From contig MU006092.1 in the NCBI GenBank assembly GCA_010093705.1, positions 502,623 through 566,622 of the forward strand: DNA of 64,000 nt, written 5' to 3'. Shown here piece after piece: positions 33,136 to 44,688 of this stretch. Position 1 is the stretch's first letter, and each line of letters opens with the position of its first letter. Origin of the DNA: Patellaria atrata CBS 101060. Taxonomy: Eukaryota; Ascomycota; Dothideomycetes; Patellariales; Patellariaceae. The notes under the pieces were generated by a model. It was not told the DNA's origin and did not search any database. It saw only the letters and a program-made list of their open reading frames with translations. The translations under genes and the position numbers were made by a program.

Positions 33136-36100
33136 TCAAGGGAGAGAAGGAGGAAGGTTTTTTGGGTTGGGTCCAAGCAAGGACGGGATTGGCTTACGTC
33201 TCGCCTTAGCTTGGGGAATACGAGGCACGCCTTGGAGAACGCGTGGCTCTTTCATAAGGGTTGGATCGAGCATTGCAGGGACTTGGAAGATAGGTGTTAG
33301 TACAGATGCAAAATGTTTGACACATATTACCGCGGAAAGTTTGGATGGAACTTACTCCGACTGACAACTTGAAGATAGTCCCTAGGGAAGCGTGAACTGG
33401 GTGGCGTAGTGGCAGCTGAACGCCAAAGATGATCAGAAGTATCGGAGAGAAAATCGACACCTAGTTATACGATTAGTTGAATGTAATACCACAGAAGTTG
33501 TGAGCAACGTACTTGTTTTGGAGAAAAATGACGTCTTGCCACGGTTCTTCTTGGAAAGAATGATCTGATCGAAGAGCTTAACCGCAGGATCGTCAGATCT
33601 CGTTGTCTCACGTTCATGAATGAACTCATTGAAACCTATCATCGATTAGTATAATCCTTCCTCATACGACATGACCCAAACTACCTTGAGTTTGTTGAAG
33701 CATGGCCATGTAGGCCGCATTTTCATGTGGTATGCTCTTCAAGAAGCCATCCATGTTGAAACTGTAGATTAAACCAGACTTCTTTCGGTCGCCAGAAGCA
33801 GGATGAAGAAACTTCCGATACGTGTAGAATAGACTAGCAAAGCAGCGAACAAACGCTGCGCGGATTTGATCAGGTCGAAAAGCGATCGGACATACCAGAC
33901 AGATCTGTTGAAGACAGCGGGTATGGGCGCAGACGCTACAATTGGAGCACCGATATATTCCTTCCTCAGCTTTTTCATCGCAGATAGAACAGGTAGCTTC
34001 CTTATCATGGCCTCTCCATTGCATACAATGACCCTCAATCCAACGTACAGTTTCTGTGTTGCGAACAGGTTGCATCAGTATTCCGGGCATGATGGTAGAC
34101 GCCGCGAGCGTTGATTGTGCGTACACGGATGGGGCGTATGCCGAGGGCGCGTGGATCTCATTACTGAGCGTCGATAGGGAAGCGTTCGATGAGTGTCCCA
34201 AGAATGGCTGACTGGGCCGTCTGAGCGTGGCCATCCTCTCAACGCCAAACTGAGAGCGAGCACCTGCGATTAGCATACTATTCGTAAAAGGGAAAGTAAT
34301 GACACGAACAGATGAGCTCCTTCTAGAGGTGCTGTCGAAATGACCAGAGCGCTTCTCACGCAAATTTGCTTGCAATGAGAAGGCAGAATCGCTCCTGGAA
34401 ATCGGGGTCGTCGGCATCTGAGGGAAGACGGTCGAGACGGGCGAATCTCCAGGGGAAGGGGGTGAGTAACTTGTCTTGAGGGTTGCAGACGTATTAGGCC
34501 TGTCATGTCCCCTACTATTCGCTTTTGCAGATTCTAGAAAAGCATTGAATACGAGATTACCAGATCCAGGCATATTCCCAAGCTCGCCAAACGAGGCAGA
34601 ATTCAGACCAACGAATGTTGCTAGAGTTGAAGGAGGGGCTCTAGAATTGAAGATCGAAAAGTTTTCCGAGGAGAAGGCATCGTGTGGATATGCTTCTATT
34701 GCGTAAGCGGGAGGTCCTGTAGGTATACCATAACGGTTGTGATGAGGTGCAGCCAACTGCAGTAGTGACATGAGTTTTCTGCGCTGTTGTCTAGGTAATG
34801 GTATCGGGGCGGAGGTGCTCTCAATAATATTCCTGTCAAGATCGACAAGCACGAAATCGTCGTCCGGTAATTCTAAATTGTCATATCGACGTTCGACACC
34901 AACAATATAAGGACAAGGTGCCTCGAGAGTCTGGACGAGTCGTGCAGGTAGTACCGGAATGAATACGCCGTTCCACTTTAAGGGATAGAGAAGATGTGTA
35001 ATTGCGGCACTGGAAAGATGCAGCATTGAGGTATGTGACGAAAGTAGAATGATGCGGGATTCAGAGAGGACGTACTCGAAAAGTGTGACGATGTGAGATA
35101 CACTCAAACACCTGAACAGCGCATACAAATCCGTGTTTCTGGAACCTGGTATTTCGTTGATGGCGTGCTTTCGAGCATACATTCGTAGCTCCCGAACTGC
35201 AATTTCTACCTGTGTTACTGATGAAATGGGACTCAGTGCTTCGGCGCAAAGGTTAACCACATAACGTTCCAAGGGTTGCCACATGCCGATTCGAGGAGAA
35301 CTTGCAGGAACTCGGAGTATACCACCGTTGTACATAGGTACTACAACGGCACGGAGCCATTCTTTCCAGAAACTTGTCATATTCCCATCCCGTCCGAGAA
35401 TCCCGTATGCTCTGGGAATCCAGAGACCAGTACCACTTTCGGTGAGACCTTCAATTTTCGAGGCTGCTCCGTGTCTTACTGGACGTAAAAGGCCTGCCAT
35501 CAATGCAATCTTTTCCTCTACAGCACTGATATCTTCTTCTAACTGCTCGCGCTCATCTGAACCGGATGGTGCCGTGGGCAATTCGGTTAGTAACCTGGAG
35601 AGCTTCGCTCTCTCCAGTGCCAATCTCTCTCCAAGGCTGCTGGCTAGTTCCCGCTCTTCACCTGACATATTCGCCCTTCGCCATTCTTCGCATTGACGTT
35701 CAAGCTCTGCTGCAGCCACTTCACTTAAAGGTAACCAGGTGATAAGACATATGCCATAGAGCTTAGAACCGTCAGCATTTGTCATTGCGAAGCCATGCCA
35801 GGTTGACTTTGGCTTCTCGTCCGACGACACGACGTTGACATCGTTCGGAAACGCGAACATCGGGACAAAATTAGGGAATGGATTTCGTCGTTCCGCTTCG
35901 TCGATCATAGATTCCGCAGGATATCTGTCAAGAAGAACGGGTTCATAACTCCGTTTTAATGGATGCATATTCGGAGTCGGTTGGAAAGGTTGAGGATTAG
36001 GTATAACGGATTGATAACCGCTGATTCTCTTGGATGTTCGGATCGATGCTGCGAGAGGGTTAACGTCAGATATTGATGGAATCAAAGGTCCTAATGAAAA

Positions 36101-36708
36101 TGCTACTCACATTGTCGAGCCATTGACGGTTGTCTCTTCAAGCTACTCATTGTAGAAATGCGCCTACGAATGCTGCCAACACCGGATCTGGGGTTTTCAT
36201 CTTCATTGACTATCCGTTGTGTCTTCGGGCGTGGTTTTGGTGTTCGAGTCTGTTGTGAAACAGCACCGGCAGAGTATTGTAATTCCTCCATGAATGTTTC
36301 TCGCTCAGAAGTAAATTTTCTAAGAGCATTTTCAAAGTCGACATCGCTAAGTCCAGATCCACCGATTTGCACACCTTTGATAGTTGTACTACTGCTCCTG
36401 TTGCTAGCAGGACCCTTTGGCTCGGCTGTGATGAAGCTGCCAACTGACCTTCGAGCATCGAAGCTGTACCTGGATGTCCTCTTACTATTATCTCCATTTT
36501 CACATTCGTCGGTGGAGGATGGTCCTGCTTCGAAAGATGTTTCCAACGGCTTGTCCTCTTCGATAGTAACATCTAACGGTTGCGGGGGATTAACGCTGCT
36601 GGCTTGTAATCTTTCGTCAAAGACCTGCGTCGACTCAATACCGGATATGAAGAAATAGTCGGCAAGCGGTGCTGAGGTAAGATCGGTAGGAGGATTTATT
36701 GGAGCCAT
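33136..36708 (-). CDS. DENN-domain protein with C1-type zinc finger (Rab GEF-like)
   Basis: DENN proteins act as guanine-nucleotide exchange factors for Rab GTPases. Five exons on the minus strand: 36708-36111, 36048-33685, 33635-33513, 33460-33356 and 33281-33136, totalling 3336 nt for 1111 residues. The first 200 residues are Ser/Thr-rich and probably disordered, with a short motif SDVDFENALRKF. The uDENN part covers about 235-330 (LYGICLITWLPL); the cDENN core has LFRCLSVSHIVTLFEYVLSE, SESRIILLS and PLKWNGVFIPVLPARLVQTL; the dDENN part contains FVLVDLDRNII. After a Ser-rich linker comes a C1-like finger starting GHCMQWRGHDKEATCSICDE with further CSNC and CAHTRC pairs. The tail FLSDTSDHLWRSAATTPPSS is spliced from exon 4. 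All introns are GT-AG and the frame closes. The Rab partner is unknown. Confidence 0.93.
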
Positions 36709-38901
36709 TGTGATGCTGTAGAAAACATTGGAGAGCGAATTTGGTTTAAGGAACGGCAGGTGCGAGGTGCACGATATTCTGATTGAACGTGTTTCTGTTT
36801 CTCCTCTGGTCAAATCATGAAAAGCGGATGCTTCTCAACGGTGTTTTGTGCTCCAGGTACGGGGCGACTTTGGACCAACGGTTGCGAGCGTACGACTGAG
36901 ATGCTGGTTACTTCATGCGGGTTGGGGCATGTCCGAGCTACGTTCCCCGACAGCTGTCAACCAACAGGAGTGCAGAAGTGGATAAGTATTTGAGAATTAG
37001 CAAATTGTTGTCTGGTGGAGAAGAATAATTTTTTTTTTTTTTTGGTGGAGGTTGTTGAGAGGTGAAGTTCTTCACTTAGTTCTTGAAAGTCTCAAACGAG
37101 CTTAAGTGAATGCTTGAAGATGTATGGCGGCAACCCGTTTGAGCCCTTATCTGTGAACCCCCCATTCAAAACGTCCACCTTTGCCCTGAGCACAGGTCAG
37201 AGAACGGCGGCAGACAAACGAATTCGGATTGGTGTGCCTGAGGGAGAGGCGCAATCTGTGGGTGTATGTAAGAAAGTTTAGAAAGTACAGGGCCTGTCAC
37301 CAATTGTGGCAGGCGAAAAGGTAGATCTTTGATGTCGTCTAGGGGTACGGGTACCTTTCAGTGAAGGTGGTTGTCGTGGGTGGTCGTCGTCTCGCGGCGG
37401 GTACGCGTTTTGCTTTAAAGACGCCTCTTCCCAATCTGTTTCGATGATTTTTTAAGATGAACGACCTCGAGACGGACTACACATTATCTTGCTCATCACC
37501 TCAACAGCTCCCGTCAAAACCTCCCTCGATCTCGGGCGCTTCGAGACTTTTTATTAGGTATCTCTTAGCCTCAAAGAATTCTTAATAATAAGAAGACAAG
37601 TCAAAGTTTAAAGGCCAACGAGATCTGCAACGCCGCACGAGTCATGCCATTCCTATAGTAGCTTCATCCTCGTTTACGCCATGACTATTCCGTAAATCTC
37701 GACGACGACGACCACCGGCCTGCCTTGCCCGATTTCTGTTAACTACAGGTGCTAGACTGTATCTGAGAGCGCTGAAGCAGCCATCAGGCATCCAGAGGAT
37801 AAGGTAGCGATATCAAAAACTGCTCACAGTCCTGAGAGTTGTCTGTATTCAACCGTTCGTTGATAGATACGGTAGATCAGGGGTGTTGACGAACGTTTCC
37901 CTTTGCCGTTTATCCTACCCAGCATCATCTATATATATATAACATGCCTGATTCAAGTAATACAGGTTTCAGTCATCAGAGCATTATTCTTCTCTTCCGC
38001 GTAGTTTGTCTCAAGTTACAATATCAAAGGGTTCATGTCGATAGCATGGGATTGTTGAGAAGCGTGGGAATTGATGGTGTTACCATACATACAGTAAGGT
38101 ATGCGCATAACCTTGAACTAGAATTATAAAAGCGGCTCGAGCACACGCGGACAATAAAAATGCCATGGCAAATATATATCATACCCTGTCGGATTATTAT
38201 TGTTAGAGCACACATCCACGCTACTACTGGAGTCTACTGCAAGGGACAGTTTCCATCAGCTACCTCTCCTGAGCCTCTCCAATCTATTATTTACCAGGTA
38301 TTTATTTTTCAAATTTGACAATTCCGCATCTGACAGTTCCTAATTTCCATCACTCCTGGCTTTAAACTCTATCCAACATGCCGAAATTTCCAAGTGCAGC
38401 CGTTATCATACCGTACCCCTTTTCCCCAGATTGACAGGTAAGCCGAACCGATGGAACCCCGATCGTCCGTGCTTCTCAGCTCCACAACTCCGCAGAAATT
38501 TAATCTAAGGGTATTGACGCAATCAACTTTTCGTCGAATTGATGTGCATTAGTCGCGGTCAACATATTTAACGCGCCTCACACGCGGATATCGTGAGACA
38601 ATGTCCATCCCAAGATCCGGGTCGACTTTGCTTTTTCTCGAAGGATATCAAGGATTCCCCTTTGCTGTGCAGTATCTACAGGCTATGTCCATGTCAGTAA
38701 ATCATAACTTAAAGCGCATATGCTGCAAGTCGCCAGATCTAACTGTTGCGTGAAAGATGTAAATGTGCAGTAGTGAGTCGATGTTGAGGATCCGAGGGAT
38801 CATTGCTGAAATATGTGAGGCGATCGCTCTTCCGATAATCTCCTGATTTGGTGCTTCCAAATTGAAACTGATTAGGCATGAGATTTGGTCAAACGGATCT
38901 C
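36709..38901. other. 2.2-kb spacer
   Basis: Contains a 17-T run near 37028, a T/A-rich segment, and TATATATATATA near 37931. No open frame longer than about 75 codons and no homology I can recognise. It includes the DENN gene promoter and the TRAPPC13 3' UTR. Confidence 0.5.
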
Positions 38902-39989
38902 TCATGATCTCTGTCTGCTTGTGAGCCAAGGGGTATCAAGAGAGCCCTTGTTTCCAGTGGCACTGCGCCATTGCATTGAAAGTTGGCCAAGAATTATTCG
39001 ATTTTCACCAGGTTGTCGGGTGAAGTCTTCTTGGGTTGACCCTTCCTCCTGTTGCAGATAGAAGGCTACTTGGACGACGTCTCGAGAACTCAGTATCGAA
39101 GCTTTAGATGTGCTATCATCCGTTGGATTTAGATTCCAATTCAGGGGAACAGATTTGAACGGTGGTCGGGGATTTAGAGTCACTGCCTAAATGAATGTGT
39201 AAGCAGCGCTACGCCCCAAAAGTACTGTTGGTATGAATCGGTGGAGTTACCTGAAGTGATAATGGGTGCTGTGCAAGGTTCTCCAATTGCGCTTCAATTG
39301 CAAAACATTCTCTTCCAGCTTTCGACGGCAACTCCCCGACCTTAGTACGAACGCTAAGCAGCTGTTCTGCAACGAACTGATACAATTTTCGAAAAGTGCG
39401 GACACGTCCACTGGCTGCTTGCTGTCCGTTTTTCTGAGTCTCCATGTAAGTGACTGTGACCGCAAGTAAATGGCTCCCATCTTCCTTTAACCGAAAGTGT
39501 ATGATTTTCTGTAACGACTTCCCTGGATCTACGGTAGTGTAATCTGAGTCACCCATATCCAGAGGGACTCCAGCAGGATTCGATGGTGTCTGCATATCTG
39601 CGACTATCTTGACTCCGCCCAAGATTCTTGTCTCGTCCGATTTTAGGAGCTCGTTGTTGGCGCAAAGGGTACATGAGAACGTCTCTCCCACATACGCCGT
39701 TCCGAACGACTCAGGCAGATTGAACACTGGCGAAATAATGAATGGAGTCTTGACATCCCCACCAGGGTACGCTAGTGCAGCTTTTGGTGATATAGACCAT
39801 TCTTCCGATAATTGTGAGGTCGGTAGTGGATACTGGTAACCAAGAGTAGGAGTAGTGAGCCTGTCACGGATTTCTGTTAGTTGAGAGAAGGGGATGGAAG
39901 TGGACATTGCAATACCTCAGAACTTTGAGACTGACAGCATGCGGTCCCTTCAAGTTTTCTCCCGTTGAGTGCGTACGTTGATGCGCCAT
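38902..39989 (-). CDS. TRAPP complex subunit 13 (TRAPPC13/DUF974)
   Basis: Subunit of a TRAPP tethering complex in Golgi and autophagy traffic. Three exons on the minus strand, 39989-39916, 39860-39251 and 39186-38902, total 969 nt for 322 residues. Exon 1 supplies MAHQRTHSTGENLKGPHAVS and LKVLR, matching the family's LKVxRLxxPTL opening; without it the unspliced frame would start with a spurious Met in the intron. The hallmark blocks are FGTAYVGETFSCTLCANNEL, HFRLKEDGSHLLAVTVTYME and SGRVRTFRKLYQFVAEQLLS. The C-terminus GSLDTPWLTSRQRS corresponds to the conserved LxTxWLTS end. It lies head-to-head with a SET-domain gene, with 176 nt between the two ATGs. Confidence 0.93.
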
Positions 39990-40165
39990 GAGGGACTGGG
40001 AATACTGACTGCGAAGTGAAGGGAGTTGACTGATGCTGGTTGGTCCAAGCTCTTCCTACATAAAACTTTCAAAAACGCCTTACCGTAAGAATATACGTGC
40101 CTTTAGGTAGTCATGGAAAACCCCACTATCCCCATTTTTCGCAGCTAATTACAAAGAATCAACAT

Positions 40166-40821
40166 ATGATGGGACTCATTCTAGAGCTACGGGAACAAGA
40201 AGCTATTTCACTTGAGCGATCTCGCGATATTGTCCTCCTCCTAAACACCCCTAAAGGCAAGTAACTTGTTAAGTGACATGATATGTACATCAGCAAATGT
40301 TTCTCACCACAGGCTATAGGACGAGGAGTCTTCGCTGCGCGTGATATAGCTGCAAATATCATAATCGATACGTGTCCCGTCCTAGTATTGGATCCTGTGG
40401 AGAATAAAGAGCATGTAGAGAAAACGTCGTTATTCCATTATACTTAGTAAGATGCATCACAATATCTTCAAGCGGATTGGTTTGACTCTCATAGCAACTG
40501 GCCTTATATTTGTACAGATGGTAAGGCTACAACATCTCAAGCTGTTGTCTTAGGTCTCGGGTCAATGTTCAACCATGCTGTTGACCAAAACGTTGGTTGG
40601 AAACGAGATGTTGCTCAGCAGCTAGTGACATACAGAACCTTAAGACCAGTTAAAGCTGGCGAGGAGCTCTGTGAGTATACTGTACATCTCCTGGTTCATA
40701 CTAATACTGGTAAGGCATATCATACGGAGCAAGGCTCACCTTTAAGGACGTAGATGCAATAACGTCTGATATTGCGGAAGAAGCCGATGATCTGCTGAGT
40801 AGAATAGAGATAGGCCAATAA
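40166..40821 (+). CDS. Short SET-domain protein with a GC-AG intron
   Basis: Minimal SET protein, probably a lysine methyltransferase. Exons 40166-40256, 40320-40446, 40495-40670 and 40715-40821 total 501 nt for 166 residues. Key elements are GRGVFAARDIAANIIID, KTSLFHYTYNWP, GLGSMFNHAVDQNVGWKRD and LRPVKAGEELCISYG. The NHS/NH motif reads FNHAVDQNVGW. Intron 1 begins GCAAGT instead of GT; no GT donor in the vicinity keeps the G-R-G-V-F motif in frame, so a GC-AG intron is the best reading. Intron 3 ends at GGTAAG and restores CISYG. Other introns are GT-AG. The gene shares a 176-nt divergent promoter with TRAPPC13. The family is fungal and short; substrate unknown. Confidence 0.88.
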
Positions 40822-41041
40822 ACTTGGTTTATGCACCATCGAAAACAAAAGAAGCACTCTCAATACTCCCATGTTCACCGCACTAGAATACCCGGGGATC
40901 TATAAGTGTAGCCACCTTCTAACCGTCTATGTGGGTGTAGTCGTACAGTATTTTTAACCAAAACACCGTGCCACCGCTCTAGCAAGAGAAAAATGAGATG
41001 TCGTTGGGCCAAAGAGATGTTCAGTATCGTAAACCTCGACT

Positions 41042-42851
41042 TCAGGCCCTCAGCTCGACTTTTTCGTCTTCGTCGGTTGAACTTTCATCTTCCTCCGCCT
41101 CTTCCGCATCGTTTCGAAGCTCATACGCAAGCTCAAAGCACTCTTCGAGCAGCTGTGTCACAGCGCCTTGTCCATCGGGAATGTCTTCTCCGATCATAAA
41201 CTTTCCGTCGACTCTCATGTTATCGATCGAGTTCAACTAGCATGCATCAGTTTCACGGTTTCCGTATTATAAAAGGTAGGTTTTTTCACCTTCATACTAT
41301 AGGGGTAAAGTTCTCGAGGAGACGAGACTCCTCCATCCTTCTTGACTTCTATGAGACATCGTCTCAAGGTAAGGAGTTGATTGTATATTGGCAGCAGCGC
41401 TTCTGAGACTGGCTCTGATGAAATAATTAGATGATAGATCAAGGCATAGCTCTTTCTCAGCAAATAAAGCAGAGTCTAAGATCTAATTAGCTTGCGTAGT
41501 TCGAGGTATCATTCGATCGATACTTACTCGTTGAGTGTGTAGATTCGACTTATTTCCCTCGGCATCTACAAAATTCCCATCTAGAGCACGCGCTTCATCT
41601 ATTCTATCGAGCTGACGTTGATAGCTATACAGATCAGTCTCGCGTAGCGACCATGCTTGGGTCAGTTGTAGTCTTTCGAGAGTATTTCGGATATTCATTA
41701 AGCGTCTGTAGACATCCTCGAATCCTTCTTCGATTTTTCCCTGTCTTCTCCATCGTTAGTAGGCGAATAGTGCAACGGGCAAGCCAAGGTCTTACTTCTT
41801 CAGTACTATTTCAGCCCACAGAAGGCACCGTTCTAGAAGGTCATCGACAAGCTTCTCGGCGGAAGGCGTGGGGGTGTCTTCCATTTTAATACGCTCGATG
41901 TAGTGTTCCACACGCTCTTTCAGAGTGTTTTCATCCTCATGTTTCGGTTTTTTCTCATTGTTGAGCTTTGCCTGAATTTCCTTCAACTGATTTTGAAGGT
42001 CTTTGACATCGTCTTCAGGAAACTGTGGAGCAATTAACCTTTCAGCGCCGCTAAAGCGACGGCATGTGAGAAATACCTTTGACCTTGTATTACAAGCAGA
42101 TAAACACCTCAGTATGGAAACGAGCTTTTCGTACGTAGGACTTAGTTCTGAGGTCATCGAAGAAATCTTCTGTTGTAGTTCGGATAATATGTTTTGGCAG
42201 ACCTCAATTCGGGTTTCTAATAGAGTGAGGAGATGCGGACTATAATGATCACAACGGGTTATGCACTCGCGATACTTCTGCAGCGTGCCATCCAGTCCAG
42301 CGAGATCTTTGGGGGTAAAAAAATTGGCTTCTTTTAGATGGTCAAGCAGGCGCTATCGGAATCAGCACATTTCCATCTGGTATGATGGTTGACTATACCT
42401 TCATCGTTGATAACGCTGAGTATCTGCAAAAAAGGGTCAGCGTGAAATCAACAAAGATGCAAGGATTTGGTAAGAGGTTATTACACAGCTGGAGCTTCTG
42501 CATTTTTCCCTATGGTCAGGAATGCTAGCGATATGAGCTGAAAGCAATCATCAAGAACTGTATCAACTGTTATACAACCAAGTCAGCTTGGTTGATAAAC
42601 CATGAGGTCCCGGTAGCCATCTCAACAATCTCACCTCGAGTTTGTTCAGTGCGTTTATGAGTTCGTAGATCGTTTAGAGCAGCGGTATTTTCTATCACCT
42701 GGTTGTATAGATCTATGACATCTTGCGATTTCACGTAGGTTGATTTGTCCTGCTTCAGCAACTCCAAGTTCGTCCGGATTTCTAGCAAACGATCAAGGAT
42801 GGGCTTTTCTTTCTCGTCAAGAGGCGCGCGAGCGAACGGAGAGTCGGTCAT
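41042..42851 (-). CDS. DUF2408-family protein
   Basis: Helical protein of a fungal family known only as DUF2408. Eight exons on the minus strand: 42851-42635, 42566-42485, 42423-42399, 42352-42077, 42022-41796, 41744-41528, 41475-41290 and 41236-41042, totalling 1425 nt for 474 residues. Family blocks are LLEIRTNLELLKQDKSTYVK, FQLISLAFLTIGKNAEAP, STMKRLLDHLKEA, LTQAWSLRETDLYSYQRQLD and SSPRELYPYSMKLNSIDNMR, the last spliced. Exon 3 is just 25 nt. The chain ends in an acidic tail. For the exon 5-6 join the acceptor GAGAAG keeps the frame; an alternative a few bases off would not. No membrane segment or signal. Function unknown, as for the whole family. Confidence 0.9.
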
Positions 42852-43271
42852 GATATCACTAGACTTCAGAGGTTGAAAAGTACTTTCGATGTGGATAGCA
42901 ACTCGCTCTGATATCCTTTAATAACGTGATTTCTCAAGGATAGCTGATCTGTTTAGAGGGCGGAAGTGACGTCTCTTGGTGTTAATCAAATTGGCGGAGG
43001 GCAAGAGGGAACCGAGCGATCTGCAAACTGTGGGGCAAGGCGCCGAGTGCCACCGCCTTTACACCCCTGGCAGGCGGGGCTTATGGATGAGTAATCAGTC
43101 ACGTGTCTCTATGCTTCTCGCGTAATGCACTCCGGTCTTAGTTTCCCCGTTCCGAGCCTCGCCAAGTCCACACATATCCAAGAAAACTAGAACAGCCAGT
43201 ATCTCCAGCGCCTCAGAGATACAGACTTCCGAACGTTAACATCACGAATCCTCCTACGAAGTTCCGAAAAC
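42852..43271. promoter_or_regulatory. Bidirectional promoter region, DUF2408 gene and rpp1
   Basis: About 420 nt between divergent start codons. A CACGTG E-box occurs at about 43100 (AGTCACGTGTC), about 170 nt upstream of the ribosomal protein P1 ATG, and could serve a bHLH factor. The assignment is tentative. Confidence 0.35.
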
Positions 43272-43771
43272 ATGTCTAACGCCGAGTTGGCCACATCCTA
43301 TGCCGCACTCATCCTCGCGGATGATGGTGTGGAGATCACCGTGTGTTTATAACATATCTGGCTTCCATGAACCTTAACTAATCGAAAAGTAGGCAGACAA
43401 GTTAAATACTATAATAAAGGCCGCTGGCGTTACAGATGTCGAGCCAATCTGGACCACTCTCTTTGCGAAGGTACTTCAATGGTACTTCAGACGTCGTTCC
43501 CCTACGCGACTCTAACATATGGAATAAATAGGCACTCGAGGGAAAGGACGTCAAAGACCTCTTGTTGAACGTTGGGTCAGGGGGTGGAGCTGCTGCGGCA
43601 TCTACTGGTGGTGCTCCCGGTGCAGCGCCTGAAGCAGTTGCGGATGAGAAACCCGCAGAAAAGGAAGAGGGTAGATGACCCCGTTCTCCTTTGAGTTATA
43701 CCTCACTAACGAATCGCGCTGTAGAGAAAGAAGAGTCCGACGAGGACATGGGCTTCGGTCTTTTCGACTAA
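43272..43771 (+). CDS. rpp1: 60S acidic ribosomal protein P1
   Basis: Stalk protein of the large ribosomal subunit that recruits translational GTPases. Four exons, 43272-43340, 43393-43470, 43532-43670 and 43725-43771, total 333 nt for 110 residues. The N-terminal dimerisation helices read [20 protein letters not shown] and [18 protein letters not shown]; an Ala/Gly-rich hinge ([20 protein letters not shown]) follows. The conserved C-terminus [16 protein letters not shown] is assembled across intron 3; the final [12 protein letters not shown] is the universal GTPase-binding tail. Because its exons are short, the gene is easily missed by simple open-frame searching. Confidence 0.96.
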
Positions 43772-44688
43772 AAGTCTCAAATTCTCAGTCTCTGTGTTAT
43801 ATTGCATTTGGCCTGAGCCGGCGTCTTTCTGGTGGATTAGGGTCACAATCAAACTCTAGATCACAGCCAACTTTGGCATTTATCACCATACTCGAAATGC
43901 GAACTGTGTGCATCTTGAATCTCGGTATCACCACTCTAGAGCGCAGTGATTGAACGACAATTCCAGACGATATTGAGATATCTGAGAACCAAATATGCAG
44001 GACTTTCTGAACGAAGCATAACTTTATTAAATCCTTTATTCATCCACCATGCATTCGAATACTGCTCCTCCCCTCCCTCACCGCACTACACTGGCGTAAT
44101 AGTACTTTTGGATGTCTCCTTAATCGGTTGACGACTTCTCTTCATCTCTCCACTCGCATACTCTGGTCTAACGTAACTTTCGACTCACAGAAGATATGAT
44201 TTAATCTATAGGATTGTTGTAGTACTTGTCTCTCACCTGAATGACGCGAATCGTCTTATCTGTAATAGAACTATTCATGGCTCCGCACTCCAGCTAACAA
44301 TTGACCAAAACCTAAGTATGAATCCATTTCTTGTTCGTCCGCAAACTCCTCCGAGCCACTGGTCATTAAGAGGAAAAAGTACAGTGGCTTATGAGACAGT
44401 GAGTAGATCTGATATTGTCTCGGATCCGTGACTCCGTGAGATCCGTTGGACCTTGGCGGGTCGCGTAATAATTCCCCGGATTTCTCTGTAGTCGTTCGTC
44501 TGCACCAATCGGCGCGCTGCTAATCAAGAATTTCTTATAAGTGCCCTAGAACTACGGAGTTGTAAAGGAATCTCCGAACTTTTATATAAGTTTCGCAGAG
44601 CGCGCGATTACTTCAGGACCATTTTGCCTCCGCAGTCCCTCATCTCTTCAATCCACAACGGTGGAGGAGACTGAATCGATCACTGAGT
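43772..44688. other. Intergenic region
   Basis: About 920 nt between rpp1 and the aconitase gene, both plus-strand. No gene, RNA or repeat is visible. The 44440-44540 part is more GC-rich and probably belongs to the aconitase promoter. Confidence 0.5.
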
